Source: Allobrachymonas denitrificans DSM 15123 (GTDB lineage Bacteria; Pseudomonadota; Gammaproteobacteria; Burkholderiales; Burkholderiaceae_C). From it: a stretch of 64,000 nucleotides of DNA. Where the stretch lies: assembly GCF_900110225.1 (NCBI RefSeq), contig NZ_FOCW01000001.1:1054001-1118000 (forward strand). Direction: 5' to 3'. Every line of letters starts with the position of its first letter. The first letter of the stretch is position 1. The position numbers were made by a program, and so were the translations under genes. The notes beneath the pieces were generated by a model. That model made no database searches. It worked only from the letters and a program-made list of their open reading frames with translations, and was not told the DNA's origin. Shown here one piece after another: positions 10,651 to 19,407 of this stretch.

Positions 10651-10728
10651 TGGTGCGGCTGGCAGGATTCGAACCCACGACCCCTTGGTTCGTAGCCAAG
10701 TACTCTAATCCAACTGAGCTACAGCCGC
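10651..10728 (-). tRNA. tRNA-Arg (ACG), second copy
   Basis: 78 nt with encoded CCA. The anticodon stem CTTGG / CCAAG frames loop CTACGAA, anticodon ACG. The sequence is identical to the copy at 10770-10847. It is the second in transcription order. Confidence 0.95.
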
Positions 10729-10740
10729 AGAAAGGAGAAC

Positions 10741-10762
10741 AAAACGCCTCGAAAGGCGTTTT
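10741..10762 (-). repeat. inverted repeat between the two tRNA-Arg genes
   Basis: AAAACGCC and GGCGTTTT arms flank a 6-nt centre. On the minus strand this makes a small hairpin with T residues in its base and a TTTTG start after it, like a weak terminator. It shares its core (ACGCC / GGCGT) with the stronger terminator after the second tRNA, which suggests that tRNA plus terminator were duplicated together. Confidence 0.6.
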
Positions 10763-10769
10763 GTAATGT

Positions 10770-10847
10770 TGGTGCGGCTGGCAGGATTCGAACCCACGAC
10801 CCCTTGGTTCGTAGCCAAGTACTCTAATCCAACTGAGCTACAGCCGC
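10770..10847 (-). tRNA. tRNA-Arg (ACG), first copy
   Basis: 78 nt with encoded CCA, anticodon ACG, identical to its neighbour at 10651-10728. It is nearest the shared promoter. ACG (read as ICG) decodes CGT, CGC and CGA, the most used arginine codons in high-GC genomes. Confidence 0.95.
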
Positions 10848-10858
10848 TGAAGCATTGA

Positions 10859-10888
10859 AGTATAGCGTAATTCTTGCGGTGGTGACAA
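10859..10888 (-). promoter_or_regulatory. promoter of the tRNA-Arg pair
   Basis: On the minus strand TTGTCA (10883-10888) and TATACT (10859-10864) are separated by 18 nt, and the -10 box ends 11 nt before the tRNA 5' end. This is a good sigma-70 match in the right place. Confidence 0.75.
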
Positions 10889-11050
10889 GAATTTTTAAAA
10901 AAACTACGCATAGAACGAGCGGTTGGAAGAGCGAGCTTCCTCATGCGAAGCAGTTATGATTTCGGCGCGAGCCGTACGGCTTGCACCCATCAGAAAGGCT
11001 GCCGTCTTTGATTCGGCGGCCATCGTAGTTACCAGTCATGAGGTGTCCAG

Positions 11051-11428
11051 TTGGATCTGCATTCATCTCCCCCCGGGCGTGCAACATCGCCCTTGCAGCC
11101 TGCGCGCTACGGCAGTGCAGGCACCCGTATCGCAACCTTGCTGCTGGGCCTGACCCTGGCTCCTGTGGCCATGGCGCAGCAAGCAGCGCCGTTGTCATCC
11201 GTGGCGGTGGCGGCAGCTACCTGTGCCAACTGCCATGGCACAGATGGCCGTTCGCCCAGCTTCATCCCCAGCATTGCCGGCCAGCCCAAAAACTGGTTGC
11301 TACAGCGTCTGCAGGATTTCAAGGCCGGCACCGATCCGCGTGCCACGGTCATGACGCGCCTGATGAAGGGTTATGACGATCAGGAGCTGCAGGCCCTGGC
11401 CACCTGGTTCTCGGAGGTGAAGCGATGA
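11051..11428 (+). CDS. monoheme cytochrome c, sulfide dehydrogenase subunit
   Basis: Likely the electron-accepting cytochrome partner of the FccB-type flavoprotein that follows. The protein (125 residues) has a hydrophobic signal ending AMA-QQ near residue 42, one heme motif C58-A-N-C61-H62, and Met candidates for the sixth ligand at 101 and 105. It therefore carries one heme, unlike the diheme FccA of purple sulfur bacteria. The last 4 nt overlap the fccB start (ATGA). The start is uncertain: TTG at 11051 with GAGG upstream is the best in-frame choice that keeps the signal peptide. Periplasmic by inference. Confidence 0.8.
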   Translation: MDLHSSPPGRATSPLQPARYGSAGTRIATLLLGLTLAPVAMAQQAAPLSSVAVAAATCANCHGTDGRSPSFIPSIAGQPKNWLLQRLQDFKAGTDPRATVMTRLMKGYDDQELQALATWFSEVKR

Positions 11429-12720
11429 GCAGGCAGCTGGAATCCGGAATTTCCCGCCGCAAGCTGATGGGAGGCATGGCCGCTGGCGGTCTGCTGCTGG
11501 GCGCACCGGCACTGGTGCACGCGCGCCAGGCATCGGCCCACGTGGTGGTGGTAGGAGGGGGTTTTGGCGGTGCCACGGCAGCGCGCTATCTGCGCCGCTA
11601 CCTGCCTGAGGTGAAGATCACGCTGGTGGAGCCGGCGCAGCGTTTTTACACCTGCCCGTTCTCGAATCTGTACCTGGCGGGCCTGCGCAGCTGGGAGAGT
11701 ATCGGTCACGGCTTTGACGGCCTGCGCAAGTTGGGCATCGAGGTGGTGCATGCCAGCGCGGAGGGCGTCGATGCCGCCGCCAGGACTGTGCGGCTCTCCA
11801 ACGGCAGCACCCTGAAGTGGGACAAGCTGGTGCTGTCACCCGGCGTGGACATGCAGTGGAACAAGCTGAATGGCTATGACGAGGCGGCTGCCGAGCTGGC
11901 CCCCCATGCCTGGAAGGCCGGCCCGCAGACCCAGTTGCTCAAGCGCCAGCTGGAAGCCATGAAGGACGGCGGCACCTTCGTCATGACGATTCCGGAAAAC
12001 CCGTTCCGTTGCCCGCCCGGCCCCTACGAGCGCGCGGCCATGGTGGCGCACTATTTCAAGCAGCACAAGCCGAAATCCAAGATCCTGCTGCTGGACGCCA
12101 AGACTGCCTTCTCCAAGCAGGCGCTGTTCATGCAGGGCTGGAAGGCACTGTATGGCGAAATGATCGAATGGATCGGGCAGTCGGACGATGGCGAAGTGGT
12201 GCGCGTGGATGCGCGCAAGCGCGAGGTCGAAACTGCCTTTGGCCAGATTCACAGGGCCGATGTGCTGAACGTGATTCCGCCGCAGAAGGCCGGTTTCATT
12301 GCCGAGCGCGCCGGGGTGAGCAATGGCAGTGGCTGGGTGCCGATCAAGGGCGATACCTTCGAGTCGGCCCAGGTGCAGGATGTGTTCGTGGTGGGGGATG
12401 CCACCATCGCCGCGCCCATGCCCAAATCCGGCTTTGCGGCCAACACGCAGGGCAAGGTGGTGGCGGCAGCCATCGCAGCCCAGGTGCGTGGCCAGGACTT
12501 GCCGGCGGCATCCTATGCCAATACCTGCTACAGCCTGATCGGTCCCGGTTACGGCATTTCGGTGGCTGGTGTTTACCGTGCAGAGAACGGCAAGGTGATC
12601 GAGGTGCCCGGTTCTGGTGGCGTCAGCCCGCTGGATGGCGATCAGCGCTTCCGCCAGGCGGAAGCCCGCTATGGGGAAGGATGGTATGCTGCCATCACTG
12701 CCGATATCTGGGGTGCCTGA
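11425..12720 (+). CDS. fccB: flavocytochrome c sulfide dehydrogenase flavoprotein
   Basis: FAD enzyme that oxidises sulfide to sulfur and passes electrons to the cytochrome c subunit. The 431 residues begin with a twin-arginine signal (SRRKLM at 10-15), then the FAD loop VVVGGGFGG at 41-49. C77 in FYTCPFSN matches the Cys that binds FAD covalently in FccB, and C196 (FRCPPGPYERA) and C368 (NTCYS) match the redox-active pair. GDATIAAPMPKSGFAANTQGK is the second FAD block. It overlaps the cytochrome gene by 4 nt. Export is probably by Tat with the cofactor already bound. Confidence 0.9.
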   Translation: MSRQLESGISRRKLMGGMAAGGLLLGAPALVHARQASAHVVVVGGGFGGATAARYLRRYLPEVKITLVEPAQRFYTCPFSNLYLAGLRSWESIGHGFDGLRKLGIEVVHASAEGVDAAARTVRLSNGSTLKWDKLVLSPGVDMQWNKLNGYDEAAAELAPHAWKAGPQTQLLKRQLEAMKDGGTFVMTIPENPFRCPPGPYERAAMVAHYFKQHKPKSKILLLDAKTAFSKQALFMQGWKALYGEMIEWIGQSDDGEVVRVDARKREVETAFGQIHRADVLNVIPPQKAGFIAERAGVSNGSGWVPIKGDTFESAQVQDVFVVGDATIAAPMPKSGFAANTQGKVVAAAIAAQVRGQDLPAASYANTCYSLIGPGYGISVAGVYRAENGKVIEVPGSGGVSPLDGDQRFRQAEARYGEGWYAAITADIWGA

Positions 12721-12879
12721 AAAGCATTCCGGAGTGGGCGGTACCGGGGTTTTTTCATACCCCATCCCCCAGGGGTGCATGGCGCCCCTTTGATGTAAAC
12801 CCGCTGATCTGTTCAGGCGGCCGGCTATCGGTGTGTGCCGGCCCGCAAGCCTATATCGGCGTAGACAGGAGACACCCTC

Positions 12880-14217
12880 ATGGTGAAACGCAGAACTTTT
12901 CTGGCGGCTCCGCCAGCCATGGCGCTGGGCGCTGCCAGCCTTCCCCTGACCGGTCTGGCTGCGCCGGCCGTCCTGAACAGCGAATCCCGGCTGTTGCCCC
13001 CGGCGAGCAAGAAACCTCGCGTCGTGATCTGCGGCGGCGGTTGGGGCGGGATGACGGCTGCGCGCTACGTGCGCCAGTACGTGCCGAATGCCGATGTGGT
13101 GCTGCTGGAGCGCAACCCGACCTTCTGGTCCGGCCCGATGAGCAACAAGTGGCTGGTGGACATCGTCAATACCGACTTTGTGCACCACGACATGACGCAT
13201 GCCGCCAACAAGTACGGTTATCGCCTGATCCAGACCGAAGTGAACGGCTTCGATCGTGCCAAGCGTCAGGTGCGTACCGCGCACGGCGTGGTGGACTATG
13301 ACTACCTGATCCTGTCGGGTGGCATCCGTGACGACTTCGAGGCCTGGTTTGGCGAAGACCGCGAGGCGGTGGCCTATACCAGCAAGCATTTCAACAGCGC
13401 CTACATTCCCAACGCCAAGATGCACACGGTGAAGGCCAAGCTGAAGAACTTCAAGGGTGGCACCATGGTCATGACGCTGCCGCCGCCGCCGCACCGCTGC
13501 CCGCCATCGCCGTACGAGCGCGCCTGCCTGATGGCCTGGCACATGAAGAAGAACAAGATTCCCGGCAAGATCCTGATTCTGGACCCCAAGCCCAAGATCG
13601 GCCCGATCGGCGAAGGTTACCGCCAGGCCTTCGAGGAGCTGTATCCCGAGATCATCACGCACGTGCCGAATGCCGGCGTCAAGAGCCTGGATCCGTACAA
13701 GAAGCGCATTGTCACTGCCGCGGGCGAATACGATTTCGACGATGCCATCCTGATGCCTCCGCACCAGGCTGCCGACATGGTGTGGCACGCCGGCCTGATC
13801 GGCAAGGGCGCAGACGGCAAGCCGACCGGCTGGGCCGACATGGACCCGCGCTACTTCACTGCGCGCAGTGATGACCGCGTGTACTTCGTGGGTGACGTGA
13901 TGGGCGCGATTTCGCCGCAGTTTGGCTACTACCCGAAGAGCGCCCACGTGGCCAATGCCATCGGCAAGATCGTGGCGCGCAACATCTCCGAGCGCGTGGC
14001 CGGCAAGGAAGTGGTGGCACGACTGCCCGACAACCTGTGCTACATGATGGTGAATGGCGATCCGCAGGAAGAAATCGCGGTCAAGTTCGACTATGCGGTA
14101 GATGCTGCCAGCGGCCATGTGCACCAGACCCAGATCGATCTGGATGTGCGCACCAATGACATGGTGAAAGAGGACTTCGCGTGGATCAAGGGACGGTTCG
14201 ATGATTTCCTGTTCTGA
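12880..14217 (+). CDS. SoxF-like flavoprotein, FccB paralogue lacking the FAD-linking Cys
   Basis: A second FccB-family flavoprotein, 445 residues, with a Tat signal (KRRTFL at 3-8) and the FAD loop VVICGGGWGGMTAARY. The redox Cys pair is kept (C207 in HRCPPSPYERA and C387 in DNLCYMM), but the position equal to the FAD-linking Cys of its neighbour is Ser84 (TFWSGPMSNKW). FAD is thus probably bound non-covalently. It lies 159 nt after fccB, and its 3' end overlaps soxY by 17 nt, which fits SoxF, the flavoprotein linked to SoxYZ in Paracoccus. The exact substrate is inferred, not shown. Confidence 0.82.
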   Translation: MVKRRTFLAAPPAMALGAASLPLTGLAAPAVLNSESRLLPPASKKPRVVICGGGWGGMTAARYVRQYVPNADVVLLERNPTFWSGPMSNKWLVDIVNTDFVHHDMTHAANKYGYRLIQTEVNGFDRAKRQVRTAHGVVDYDYLILSGGIRDDFEAWFGEDREAVAYTSKHFNSAYIPNAKMHTVKAKLKNFKGGTMVMTLPPPPHRCPPSPYERACLMAWHMKKNKIPGKILILDPKPKIGPIGEGYRQAFEELYPEIITHVPNAGVKSLDPYKKRIVTAAGEYDFDDAILMPPHQAADMVWHAGLIGKGADGKPTGWADMDPRYFTARSDDRVYFVGDVMGAISPQFGYYPKSAHVANAIGKIVARNISERVAGKEVVARLPDNLCYMMVNGDPQEEIAVKFDYAVDAASGHVHQTQIDLDVRTNDMVKEDFAWIKGRFDDFLF

Positions 14218-14698
14218 CGTCCGGGAGGCCAACCCTGGCCGCCGCAAACTGATCGAGCGTGCGGCATGGGGGGCAGGGCTTTCCATGCTGTCGCCAGCGC
14301 TGATGGCGCAAACGGTTGCGGCCGATGCGCCGGTCAGCCCGGCCGTGACCAAGCTGGTGGAAGACTTTGCCAAAGGAGCCAAGCTGCAATCCGAAGGCCT
14401 GAAGCTGGATCTGCCGGTGCTGGGGGACAACCCGGCATCGGTGCCGGTCAAGGTCAGCGTGACGCTGCCCATCAGCGAGCGGAGCTATTGCGAGGAGCTG
14501 ATCGTGATTGCCGAAAGCAATCCGCAGCCGCTGGCCAGTACCTTCCATTTCACGCCCTACATGGGCACGGCCGAAGCCGCCATCCGCCTGCGCCTGATCG
14601 CCTCGCAGAACATCCGTGCCCTGGCGCGCATGAGCGACGGCAAGGTGCTGACGGCACGCCAGTTCATCGAAGTGGCGCCCGGCAGCTGCGGACTGTAA
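14201..14698 (+). CDS. soxY: thiosulfate oxidation carrier protein SoxY
   Basis: Sulfur-carrier subunit of SoxYZ: sulfur intermediates are bound to a Cys at the very C-terminus. The 165 residues have a Tat signal (GRRKLIERAAW near 13), an Ig-like body with the conserved segment VPVKVSVTLP, and the terminal Cys at 163. The tail reads GSCGL rather than the usual GGCGG. The start overlaps the end of the SoxF-like gene by 17 nt; soxZ follows after 13 nt. Acts in the periplasm as a heterodimer with SoxZ. Confidence 0.9.
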   Translation: MISCSDVREANPGRRKLIERAAWGAGLSMLSPALMAQTVAADAPVSPAVTKLVEDFAKGAKLQSEGLKLDLPVLGDNPASVPVKVSVTLPISERSYCEELIVIAESNPQPLASTFHFTPYMGTAEAAIRLRLIASQNIRALARMSDGKVLTARQFIEVAPGSCGL

Positions 14699-14711
14699 AG
14701 GAGAGCCAGAC

Positions 14712-15038
14712 ATGTTGAGACCCCCACGTATCTGGATCAGCAGTGCCACGCCCAAGGCAGGCGAGCGCGTGCGCGTGCGCGCCCAGGTGGACCACCGCAT
14801 GGAAACCGGATTGCGTACCGACGACGGCGGCAAGACGATTCTGCGCAACATCACCAACCGCTTCGAGGCCACGCTGGCCGGACAGCGTCTGTTCCTATGG
14901 AGCCCGGAAATTTCCGTGGCCCAGGATCCCTACATCGAGTTCCTGTTCGTGGCCCGCAAGTCGGGCACGCTGAACATGGTGTGGACGGATGATGCGGGCA
15001 AGACGCAGACGGCTGCGCGGGAATTGAAGGTGGGATGA
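14712..15038 (+). CDS. soxZ: thiosulfate oxidation carrier complex protein SoxZ
   Basis: Partner of SoxY. The 108 residues have normal length and pattern, with PPRIWISSATPKAGERVRVR at the start, HRMETGLR in the middle and the Ig-like end FLFVARKSGTLNMVWTDD. It has no signal peptide, as expected, since SoxZ is exported bound to SoxY. It is the last gene of the cytochrome-fccB-soxF-soxYZ cluster. The genes soxB, soxXA and soxCD are not in the window. Confidence 0.92.
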   Translation: MLRPPRIWISSATPKAGERVRVRAQVDHRMETGLRTDDGGKTILRNITNRFEATLAGQRLFLWSPEISVAQDPYIEFLFVARKSGTLNMVWTDDAGKTQTAARELKVG

Positions 15039-15193
15039 GGATCAGGGCTTTCGAAGGCAGCCATTGATGCGCTTTGGGAGCGCGCTGGTGCTGTTGGCAA
15101 CCCGGTAAGTCTCTGGCTGTTTGTGTTTGCCTGTGAGTGGGTGAGAGACTTGGCTCTAAAACGTGGTAGAAAAATACCCATCAAGGAGCAGCA

Positions 15194-16204
15194 ATGAACT
15201 GGTTCACCCGACTCACCGGTTTCAAGGAAACCACCTACGAAGCAACCCGTGCCGGGCTGGAAGTGCGGGGAGAGGCGCTGTGTTCCAGCGTGAACGGTGC
15301 GTCCTGGGGCATCGGCACCTTTGAAATGGCCTCGCTGGCCGACTTGCGGGCGCGGGTAGCGGCTGGTGCGGGCATGGCGGGGCGGCCACGGGTGAGCATC
15401 GTGCAGGGCAACGTGCGGGAGATGCATCTCGATCCGGCCTATGCAGGTGCGCTGTTTCAGGTGGCCAGCCAGTTCAATGCGCTGGAGATGGTGGCTCCCG
15501 GCGTGACGCCGGAGGAGGGCGTTACCCGCTACGAGCATGACCATACCCAGGGGCCTTCCTGTGCCATTGCGGCAGGCGCGGCCACCATCTTCCGCAACTA
15601 TTTTGTTCCCGTCGGCGATCAGCTTGGCCAGACGGCGCAACGGCAGCTGGACGGGCTTGCTGGTGTAGGCATGGAGTTGAGCCGGGTGCTTGGACGGCCG
15701 GTGGCGGACCTCTGGGAGTGGCGCAACGGCTATGTGCTCTGCACGCGTGCAGGGCTGGATCTGATCGCGGCGTATCTGGCCGAAGTGGGGCCGGAGGGGA
15801 CTAATGCCCTCGGGGCCCTGCTGCGGATTGGCATTCACACCGATGTGGAAGTAACGATCGGCGCGCTGCCGGGGCCGCTGGTCTCGCAGGCGTTCTGTTC
15901 GGCGTTGCCCGTAGCCTATGGAAACGTGCCCAGGAAGCATTGGGCTGCATTTGCACAGCTGATCCTGGATGCAGCCTACGAGGCGACGTTGTTGCAGGGA
16001 GTGCTCAACGCCCGTCGGGGTGCTTCAAGCATTGTGCTGCTCACGCTGCTGGGCGGTGGCGTGTTCGGCAATGCGCCTGATTGGATCCACACGGCCATCC
16101 GGCGAGCGGTGCAGCGTGTGGGTGCGGTTGATCTGGACATCCGGATCGTGTCTTATGGGGCGCCTTCGGCCGAGACGCAAGCGCTGGTGCGCGAACTGGC
16201 GTAA
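15194..16204 (+). CDS. conserved protein of unknown function, possible macrodomain-like fold
   Basis: 336 residues without signal peptide or membrane segment; ribosome site AAGGAG lies 6 nt before the ATG. I do not recognise a characterised family. Three stretches recall the macrodomain/PARG fold: VSIVQGNV followed by a strand [14 protein letters not shown] (in the place of the GDIT...VNAAN block), a Gly/Ala-rich [13 protein letters not shown], and [12 protein letters not shown] near 285 before a helix and a VSYG strand. That would point to ADP-ribose or NAD-derivative chemistry, but this is inference from pattern only. It stands 155 nt after soxZ and 107 nt before the DUF2130 gene on the same strand. 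Confidence 0.55.
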   Translation: MNWFTRLTGFKETTYEATRAGLEVRGEALCSSVNGASWGIGTFEMASLADLRARVAAGAGMAGRPRVSIVQGNVREMHLDPAYAGALFQVASQFNALEMVAPGVTPEEGVTRYEHDHTQGPSCAIAAGAATIFRNYFVPVGDQLGQTAQRQLDGLAGVGMELSRVLGRPVADLWEWRNGYVLCTRAGLDLIAAYLAEVGPEGTNALGALLRIGIHTDVEVTIGALPGPLVSQAFCSALPVAYGNVPRKHWAAFAQLILDAAYEATLLQGVLNARRGASSIVLLTLLGGGVFGNAPDWIHTAIRRAVQRVGAVDLDIRIVSYGAPSAETQALVRELA

Positions 16205-16311
16205 CCGGCAGGGGCTGCCGGGCAAGACCGCCGCCTCAGGGAGTTGGGCGCAATGCCGAGCAATGGCAGAGACGCGCTGCCAGAAATTCATACAACAAGG
16301 AAAAACAAGAC

Positions 16312-17721
16312 ATGCATGACATCATCTGCCCGCACTGCCACAAGGCGTTCAAGATCGACGAGGCGGGGTACGCCGATATCCTGAAACAGGTGCGTGACAG
16401 CGACTTCGAAAAGCAGCTGCACGAGCGGCTGGAGCTGGCCGAGCAGGACAAGCGCAATGCCGTCGAGCTGGCCAAGGCAAAGGCAGCCAGCGAGTTGCAG
16501 AAGGCAGCTGCCGCCAGGGATGCCGAGATTCAGGGGCTAAAGGCCAGGCTGGAGACGGACGAGGTTGCGCGCAAGCTCGCCATCAACGAAGCGCTGAGCG
16601 CCATCGAAAAGCAGCGTGATGCGCTGGCCAACGAACTGGAGCAGGCCCGGCAGGAACAGCAGGCATCAGCCAGGCTGGCTGAAGCGACGTTGCTGCACGA
16701 ACTGCAAAAGGCGGCTTCAAAGAAGGAGGCCGAAATCCAGGAGCTGAAAGCCAGGCTCGATGCCAGCAATATCGCACAGCGCCTTGCGGTGGCCGAGGCG
16801 GTCAACGTTGTCGAGAAGGAACGTGATGACCTGAAGAGCGGGCTGGATCGTGCGAAGCTGGAGAAGGATCTGGCCGAAAAGTCGATGAAGGAGCGCTACG
16901 AAACGCAGATCAAGGACCGGGACGACATGATCGAGCGGCTGCGCGACATGAAGGCGAAGCTGTCCACCAAGATGGTGGGGGAAACACTGGAGCAGCACTG
17001 CGAAACCGAGTTCAACCGCATCCGCGCCACGGCGTTTCCGTACGCGTATTTCGAGAAGGACAACGATGCGCGGAGTGGCAGCAAAGGAGACTACATCTTC
17101 CGCGACACGTCGGAAGACGGGACGGAGGTCGTTTCGATCATGTTCGAAATGAAGAACGAGAACGATACGACGGCGACAAAGAAGAAGAACGAGGATTTCC
17201 TGAAGGAGCTCGACCGTGATCGCACGGAAAAGGGCTGCGAGTATGCCGTTCTGGTGTCGCTGCTGGAGCCTGAAAGCGAACTCTACAACTCCGGCATTGT
17301 CGATGTCTTCCACCGCTACCCCAAGATGTATGTGGTGCGGCCGCAGTTCTTCATTCCGATCATCACGCTGCTGCGCAATGCGGCGATGAAGTCGCTGGCT
17401 TACAAGTCGGAGCTGGCCTTGGTCAAGGCGCAGAATCTTGACATTACCCGGTTCGAGACGCAGCTGGAGGATTTCAAGACGGCGTTCGGGCGCAACTGGC
17501 GCCTCGCTTCGGAAGGGTTTGCCGAGGCTGTCAGGCGCATTGACGAGGCGATCAAGGATCTTGAGAAAACCAAGGAAGCGCTGTACAAGTCGGCCAACAA
17601 CCTGCGGCTGGCCAATGACAAGGCGGAGGATTTGACCATCAAGCGGCTGACGCGGGGGAATCCTACGATGAAGGCGAAGTTTGATGAGGCGAGGGGGCAG
17701 GGGGCGGTTGGGGCAGAATGA
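16312..17721 (+). CDS. DUF2130 coiled-coil protein with nuclease-like motif
   Basis: 469 residues. The N-terminus has one CPHC pair (C6, C9) as in a half zinc ribbon, followed by a long coiled coil at about 25-215 rich in Ala, Glu, Lys and Leu with repeated LKARL-type units. The C-terminal half is the DUF2130 domain. Within it G-D260-Y is followed by E279-M-K281 at the end of a strand, the D...ExK spacing of PD-(D/E)xK nucleases; family members have been linked to that fold, but activity here is inference. Four nearby Lys/Glu-rich turns and a [14 protein letters not shown] segment follow. No recognised partner except the preceding unknown gene. Confidence 0.8.
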   Translation: MHDIICPHCHKAFKIDEAGYADILKQVRDSDFEKQLHERLELAEQDKRNAVELAKAKAASELQKAAAARDAEIQGLKARLETDEVARKLAINEALSAIEKQRDALANELEQARQEQQASARLAEATLLHELQKAASKKEAEIQELKARLDASNIAQRLAVAEAVNVVEKERDDLKSGLDRAKLEKDLAEKSMKERYETQIKDRDDMIERLRDMKAKLSTKMVGETLEQHCETEFNRIRATAFPYAYFEKDNDARSGSKGDYIFRDTSEDGTEVVSIMFEMKNENDTTATKKKNEDFLKELDRDRTEKGCEYAVLVSLLEPESELYNSGIVDVFHRYPKMYVVRPQFFIPIITLLRNAAMKSLAYKSELALVKAQNLDITRFETQLEDFKTAFGRNWRLASEGFAEAVRRIDEAIKDLEKTKEALYKSANNLRLANDKAEDLTIKRLTRGNPTMKAKFDEARGQGAVGAE

Positions 17722-17868
17722 CTTGGGGCAGTGGGCTGTTCTCCAGTCCTTGCGCGTCAGGGTGCGAAAATCGTGCCCCTAACTTACATCCCGGCTACAC
17801 AGGGTTAGGAAATCGCTGCGTAGAAGAAAAAGGGGTCTACGAAATTGCTCTAACCCATTGATTTTATT

Positions 17869-17945
<77 letters not shown>

Positions 17946-18002
17946 CCAGCCGCGCCATTGCAGCGCGTAGCCCGCCATTGTAAACCGAGCGCTACGCCCG
18001 CG

Positions 18003-19301
18003 TCACTCAACCGCTGGTGTCTTGCGCGTCACCATCACTTGGTCGATGCGGTAGCTGTCCACGTCCATCACCTCGAAGGTGAAGTTGCCCACCGTGACAG
18101 TATCCGTCCGCTTGGGGATACGACGCAGCATCACCATCAGGAAGCCGGCCAGCGTCTCGTAGCTGTCTTCGTCCGGCAGGGTGTCGATGCCCAGGGCACG
18201 CTCCACATCGCCGATGGGCGTGATGCCGTCGATCAGCCAGGAGTTGTCGTCGCGGCGGACGATCATTTCCTCTTCGTCCATGGCCACCAGATCGCCCATC
18301 ACGGTGCTCATCACATCGTTCAGCGTCACCACGCCGACCACCATGCTGTACTCGTTTACCACTACGGCAAAATCCTCGTGCACCTGGCGGAACTGGTCGA
18401 GCACCTCGGCCAGCGTCACTTGGGCGGGCACCACCAGCACCTTGTGCAGCAGCGCCGGATCGCGCAGGTTGATGGGCTCATTCTTGAGGGCGCGCTGGAA
18501 CAGGTCCTTGGCGTCCACGTAGCCGATCACATGGTCCAGATCGTCCTGCACCACGGGGTAGGTGGAGTAGGGCTGTTCGGTGATGCGGGCGCGGATGATC
18601 GTGTCCGAGTCGTCGATGTTGAACCAGGCAATGCGGTCGCGCGTGCTCATGGCGCTGGCCACGGTGATGCTGTCCAGCTCGAACACGTTCTCGATCACGC
18701 GCTGCTCGTTGCGTGCCAGCAGGCCCGATTGCGCACCCGCTTCGGCCAGCGAGAGGATGTCATCGGGCGTGACGCGGTCATCGCGCTGTGCCGGCATGCC
18801 CGAGACGCGCAGCACCAGGTCCGTGATGCGGCTGTAGAACCAGACAATGGGCTTGAGCAGTGCCACGCAGGCCTGCATGGGGCGGATCAGGCGCACCGCA
18901 AATTTTTCCGGCTGGCTCATGCCGATGCGCTTGGGCAGCAGGTCGGACAGCAGGATGAAGGCCGAGATGATCGCGATGAAGGAGAGGGCCGCGCTCAGGT
19001 GGCGTAGCACCACGGGATTGTCGATCCAGTACAGCGCATCTGCGATATAGGGGGTGAGACTGCCTTCGCCCACGATACCGCCGAGGATGGCGACGGCATT
19101 CTGCCCGATCTGGACGGCGGTGAAGTAATACCCAGGTTGCTCCTGCACATGCAAGACAGTGTCTGCGCGGGGGTCTCCGTCATCGGCCATTTGCCGCAAG
19201 CGTACGCGGCGCGATGCAGCCAGCGCAATTTCCGCCATGGAAAAGAAGGAGGAGGCCGCGATCAGGGCCAGCAGGATGACAAGACTCTGGGTAAAGCTCA
19301 T
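18003..19301 (-). CDS. CNNM/CorC-family membrane protein with CBS domains
   Basis: 432 residues with an N-terminal DUF21 (CNNM) membrane domain: about four hydrophobic segments including SLVILLALIAASSFFSMAEIAL and HLSAALSFIAIISAFILLSDLLPKR. Two CBS domains follow at about 205-330 (STRDRIAWFNIDDSDT and then VNEYSMVVGVVTLNDVM), then a CorC_HlyC domain to the end. Relatives are annotated as hemolysin-like or as magnesium/cobalt efflux proteins. The ATG at 19299-19301 is chosen because the first membrane segment begins right after it. It follows grxD on the same strand with 106 nt between. Confidence 0.88.
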   Translation of the reverse strand: MSFTQSLVILLALIAASSFFSMAEIALAASRRVRLRQMADDGDPRADTVLHVQEQPGYYFTAVQIGQNAVAILGGIVGEGSLTPYIADALYWIDNPVVLRHLSAALSFIAIISAFILLSDLLPKRIGMSQPEKFAVRLIRPMQACVALLKPIVWFYSRITDLVLRVSGMPAQRDDRVTPDDILSLAEAGAQSGLLARNEQRVIENVFELDSITVASAMSTRDRIAWFNIDDSDTIIRARITEQPYSTYPVVQDDLDHVIGYVDAKDLFQRALKNEPINLRDPALLHKVLVVPAQVTLAEVLDQFRQVHEDFAVVVNEYSMVVGVVTLNDVMSTVMGDLVAMDEEEMIVRRDDNSWLIDGITPIGDVERALGIDTLPDEDSYETLAGFLMVMLRRIPKRTDTVTVGNFTFEVMDVDSYRIDQVMVTRKTPAVE

Positions 19302-19407
19302 AAAGATCCAGTTGGGTCGAACACCGGTAACCGCGGCGATGCGCTGGCGCCATCGCACTCCCTGCGGTTACCACGAAGCCGGACACGGGCGGCCCGGCTC
19401 AGGCATC

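Noticed and set aside
11836-14472. 878-residue minus-strand open frame across fccB and the SoxF-like gene
   Set aside because: Antisense to well-supported flavoprotein genes on plus; its His/Arg/Gly-rich content is typical of a shadow frame.
16205-16221. Hairpin CCGGCA / TGCCGG after the macrodomain-like gene
   Set aside because: The stem is good, but no T-run follows, and the next gene is close and on the same strand; not called as a terminator.
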